64,000 nucleotides of DNA from Melastoma dodecandrum (taxonomy: Eukaryota; Streptophyta; Magnoliopsida; Myrtales; Melastomataceae). Shown here piece after piece: positions 61,794-64,000 of this stretch (the first letter of the stretch is position 1; each line of letters opens with the position of its first letter). Under the pieces are notes generated by a model. That model worked only from the letters and a program-made list of their open reading frames with translations, made no database searches and had not been told where the DNA came from. The stretch is taken from the NCBI GenBank assembly GCA_029817715.1, contig JARUPY010000252.1, forward strand, positions 2,170,001 to 2,234,000, in the 5' to 3' direction. The translations under genes were made by a program, and so were the position numbers.

Positions 61794-62278
61794 TTCCTTT
61801 TCTTTTCTTTTCTGACTTCTAGTTTTAAATGAATACGAATTTTCCTTTTGTTTTTTGTTTGTCTGATTTTTATTTTGTTTCTGTTATGCCGGTGAACAGA
61901 CAAGAATAGGTAGTTTTGGGAGGTGATGAGAGGGGGTGATAGCAAGAGAAGTTGAGTAGTACATTAATAACTCCTTCATGATTGGGCCGCAATGAGTATT
62001 TGTTAATCTCACTTGGGTTAATCAAGGAGTTTAGATTTAGTATAATTGTTTGTGGACTCCATACATCCCAAATTTAGTTGCAATCACATAACATTTTTGC
62101 ATAAGCATGAAAAAAGTGTATACTTCTCTTAGTTAATGTCAGGAGATTCATTATTCATCGGTAATAAAAGGCGAAGTGAAAAGTATGGTGTATCGTATCT
62201 CCTCCTTCTGGTCGCCATCTCATCGGTGGTCAGATCACGCCCAACGCGGGAGCAGCATCGCGAAGAACTTCATCATTC
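61794..62278. other. Intergenic DNA
   Basis: Pol III terminator-like T runs at 61797-61812; no coding sequence recognised. Confidence 0.4.
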
Positions 62279-62690
62279 CGTCGGAGCAGTCCTTACCGAT
62301 GGAGGAAGTGAAGTAGTAGAGCGAGCTTGTACTGGCTCAGCACGATGCCAAACCCATCCCCATCCCCAGCCCCATTATTCGGTCCGGCAAGCAGGCGGGC
62401 GCTGCTGAAGTCGCACTTTATGTAGCTGTAGAGGTTCGGCAGCAGGTAGATGTGGTGGTGCTGCTCATACTTGAACACTACATGCATGCGCGTGATCACG
62501 AACCAGTCGTGTCGGGGAGAGGACTAAACCGAGCTTGTCATTGATGAAGAAGGGGGCTGTTCTTGAGAGACCAGTCCGTGTAGTTGAACCCGGGGAGCAG
62601 TTCTCAGAACCACCCACTACAATCGTCTGGGCCTGCGCGGCCATCAAGAGGGTCAAGGCCCAATGGGCCGAGGCCCAGCCCATACAGAAT
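62279..62690 (-). pseudogene. Broken cupredoxin/plastocyanin-like secreted protein gene
   Basis: The minus strand from about 62683 reads MGWASAHWALTLLMAAQAQT (signal-like), then IVVGGSENC. Coding sense then shifts frame: in another frame the DNA carries FNYTDWSLKN, and PFFINDKLG returns in the first. Further on come VFKYEQHHHIYLLPNLYSYI and KCDFSSARLLAGPNNG. The order VVGGSE-W..FNYTDW..FFxNDxLVFKYD..HSVYLLPNLWSY is that of a plant single-domain cupredoxin. At least two shifts and the missing downstream copper-site part (..C..G.H..) mark it as a pseudogene or a truncated gene. Confidence 0.7.
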
Positions 62691-62735
62691 TAGGGTTAAG
62701 AGAAACTCAGCTGGCATCCGGAAGTATGATTAACC

Positions 62736-63471
62736 ATGGAACCCCATCCCGACAGGCAACCGCAGCAACCCCTGTTCTGTCTCAAGCTTCCGCTTCAACT
62801 TCCATGGGGGGATCCCCCTACCACCACCACCACTGCTGCTGCTCGGGACGTCGCGAGGTCCTCTTCGTCCTGTAACATGGAGGAGCCTCCGTGGTTGTTC
62901 AAGTCCGTGCAGAGCATCGCGTCCCTGGCCCTCAATTTCCTCAAGGACAAGGGAAAACCCTCGGGAGGAGGAAATGGGGGAGTGTTGATTCGCAGCAAGG
63001 ACGAGCAGGGGGAGCTCGAGCAGAGGGCATTCGCGGCCGCCCTGGCCAGCAGGAAGGTGGCGACGGTTCTAGAGTTTTACTCTCCCAAGTGCAGGCTGTG
63101 CGGCTCACTGGTGAAGTTCGTGGAGGAGGTGCAAGGGAGGAACTCCGACTGGGTCAACATCGTCATGGCCGATGCCGAGAACGAGGCCTGGTTCCCCGAG
63201 GTGGTTGGCTACAGAGGAAACCAAACCCTCTTTCAGCTGTTTGGGTATTTGCCTTTTGGATTCGAGTGCAGCAGGTGCTGACTCGCAGTTTGTCGTTGCG
63301 TTGCGTTGCTTTGTTGTGCAGCTTCTCCACTATGACATCAAGTATGTTCCCTGCTTCGTGCTCTTGGATGCGAACGGGAGGGCGTTGGCCAAGACAGGGG
63401 TCCCCAACAGCCGGCTCCATGTGATTGCGGGACTTTCCCATCTCCTCAAGATGAAGCGTCCCAAACCATAG
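62736..63471 (+). CDS. Thioredoxin-fold protein with CRLC active site, probably plastid or mitochondrial
   Basis: Exons 62736-63200 and 63322-63471 join in frame to 204 aa. The first 45 residues are rich in Pro, Thr and Ser, like an organelle transit peptide. Next come [20 protein letters not shown] and [20 protein letters not shown], then the thioredoxin-like part: [19 protein letters not shown] (CxxC = CRLC), [17 protein letters not shown] and, after the intron, [20 protein letters not shown] with the cis-Pro (VP). The end is [12 protein letters not shown]. The CRLC motif and cis-Pro suggest disulfide exchange. I know related uncharacterised plant proteins of this layout but no assigned function. 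The start could also be the Met at residue 48 (MEEPPWLF), which would remove the transit-like leader. Confidence 0.82.
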
Positions 63472-64000
63472 ATTGCAATACTACTGTCCGTCAGCACATG
63501 GGATGCCGCTGCTTTCCGCTTCCTGATAATCGCCGGAGATGGTGTCGAATGCTGGATGCAAATTTCTTAAAGCCATTCTCAAGGATCTCAATAGATACAA
63601 CATCTCCACCGATAGAAACAAGATTGCCTTCTGTAAAGATACGATCATGACGTGGCTCAGAGGAAAGTCGTTGCTGCGGTAGTTCTTGAGGACAAGGCGG
63701 ATCATTAGAGCTCCGTCCTCAACGCTGACAGCTTTCAAGCTAAATTCCAGCACCAGCAAATCTGAAGTGAAGCTATCTATCTCCTACAGCAGCAGAAATA
63801 TGGGAATTTTGTTCTTTCTTGAAATATAATTATTGTAAGCCCTCTCGAAAAGATCATCTGCTATATCAAAACATATACTCCCCAGAAGCTAAAAGCAGCT
63901 TCCTATTAGCAGACAGCATTTCCAAAATGCTTACGAATCTGATCTTCTTTTTGGTGTTTGAACATATAATAACCACCAATATTCAGAACCTGAAAACAAC
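63472..64000 (-). other. Unidentified coding-like stretch at the right edge
   Basis: The minus strand from about 63783 reads EIDSFTSDLLVLEFSLKAVS, VEDGALMIRLVLKNYRSNDF, PLSH. A single shift then gives HDRIFTEGNLVSIGGDVVSI followed by EILENGFKKFASSIRHHLRR, which looks more natural than the unshifted frame. It may be the last exon(s) of a gene beyond the window, or a damaged copy. The family is not recognised. Upstream, 63784-64000 is intron-like. Confidence 0.35.

Overview
The window is nuclear DNA from a flowering plant, probably a eudicot. Nearly every recognisable gene is split by GT-AG introns and belongs to a plant family: a kinesin-4 of the FRA1 type, a class B4 heat shock factor, an ABF/AREB bZIP factor, RBP45/47 RNA-binding proteins, a plant-type PP2C with a C-terminal Cys domain and a WW-containing TGS1. 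There is also a nuclear tRNA-Phe(GAA). No bacterial operons, CRISPR arrays or organellar genes are visible.

Layout. 1-5 kb: an LRR protein of the At4g06744/LRX type (-), a Tourist-like MITE, and a broken small Cys-rich gene. 5.5-12.1 kb: a KIN-4A kinesin (-). 16.4-19.0 kb: an RHG1A-like RING E3 ligase (+). 19.44-25.79 kb: a complete, very young, non-autonomous LTR retrotransposon (-), with 1120-bp LTRs, a CCCTC target-site duplication and one 1324-aa Gag-protease frame but no polymerase. 26.3-27.2 kb: the wreck of a BOI-type RING ligase. 30.7-32.0 kb: HSFB4 (+), with a 42-base C run in its leader. 34.3-38.2 kb: TGS1 (-), head-to-head with a decayed THO5 copy (38.4-40.9 kb, +). 41.1-42.5 kb: an ABF-type bZIP (-). 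44.2-47.0 kb: three small EF-hand genes. 47.4-49.6 kb: PP2C (-). 50.6-52.0 kb: a dead DFR-like reductase (-). 52.4-53.3 kb: a solo LTR related to the 19-25 kb element. 54.3 kb: a CEP-like secreted peptide (+). 55.9-61.1 kb: a tandem RBP45/47 pair (+). 61.7 kb: tRNA-Phe. 62.3-62.7 kb: a broken cupredoxin (-). 62.7-63.5 kb: a thioredoxin-like gene (+). A coding-like stretch on the minus strand runs towards the right edge.

The genes do not form one pathway; this is an ordinary mixed gene neighbourhood. Its distinguishing features are the number of gene relics (at least five), the recent Gag-PR-only LTR element with a related solo LTR 27 kb away, the repeated long C/G homopolymers, and the clusters of duplicated genes (EF-hand, RBP45/47). 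Exon limits given here come from reading splice signals against family knowledge and have not been checked with transcripts.
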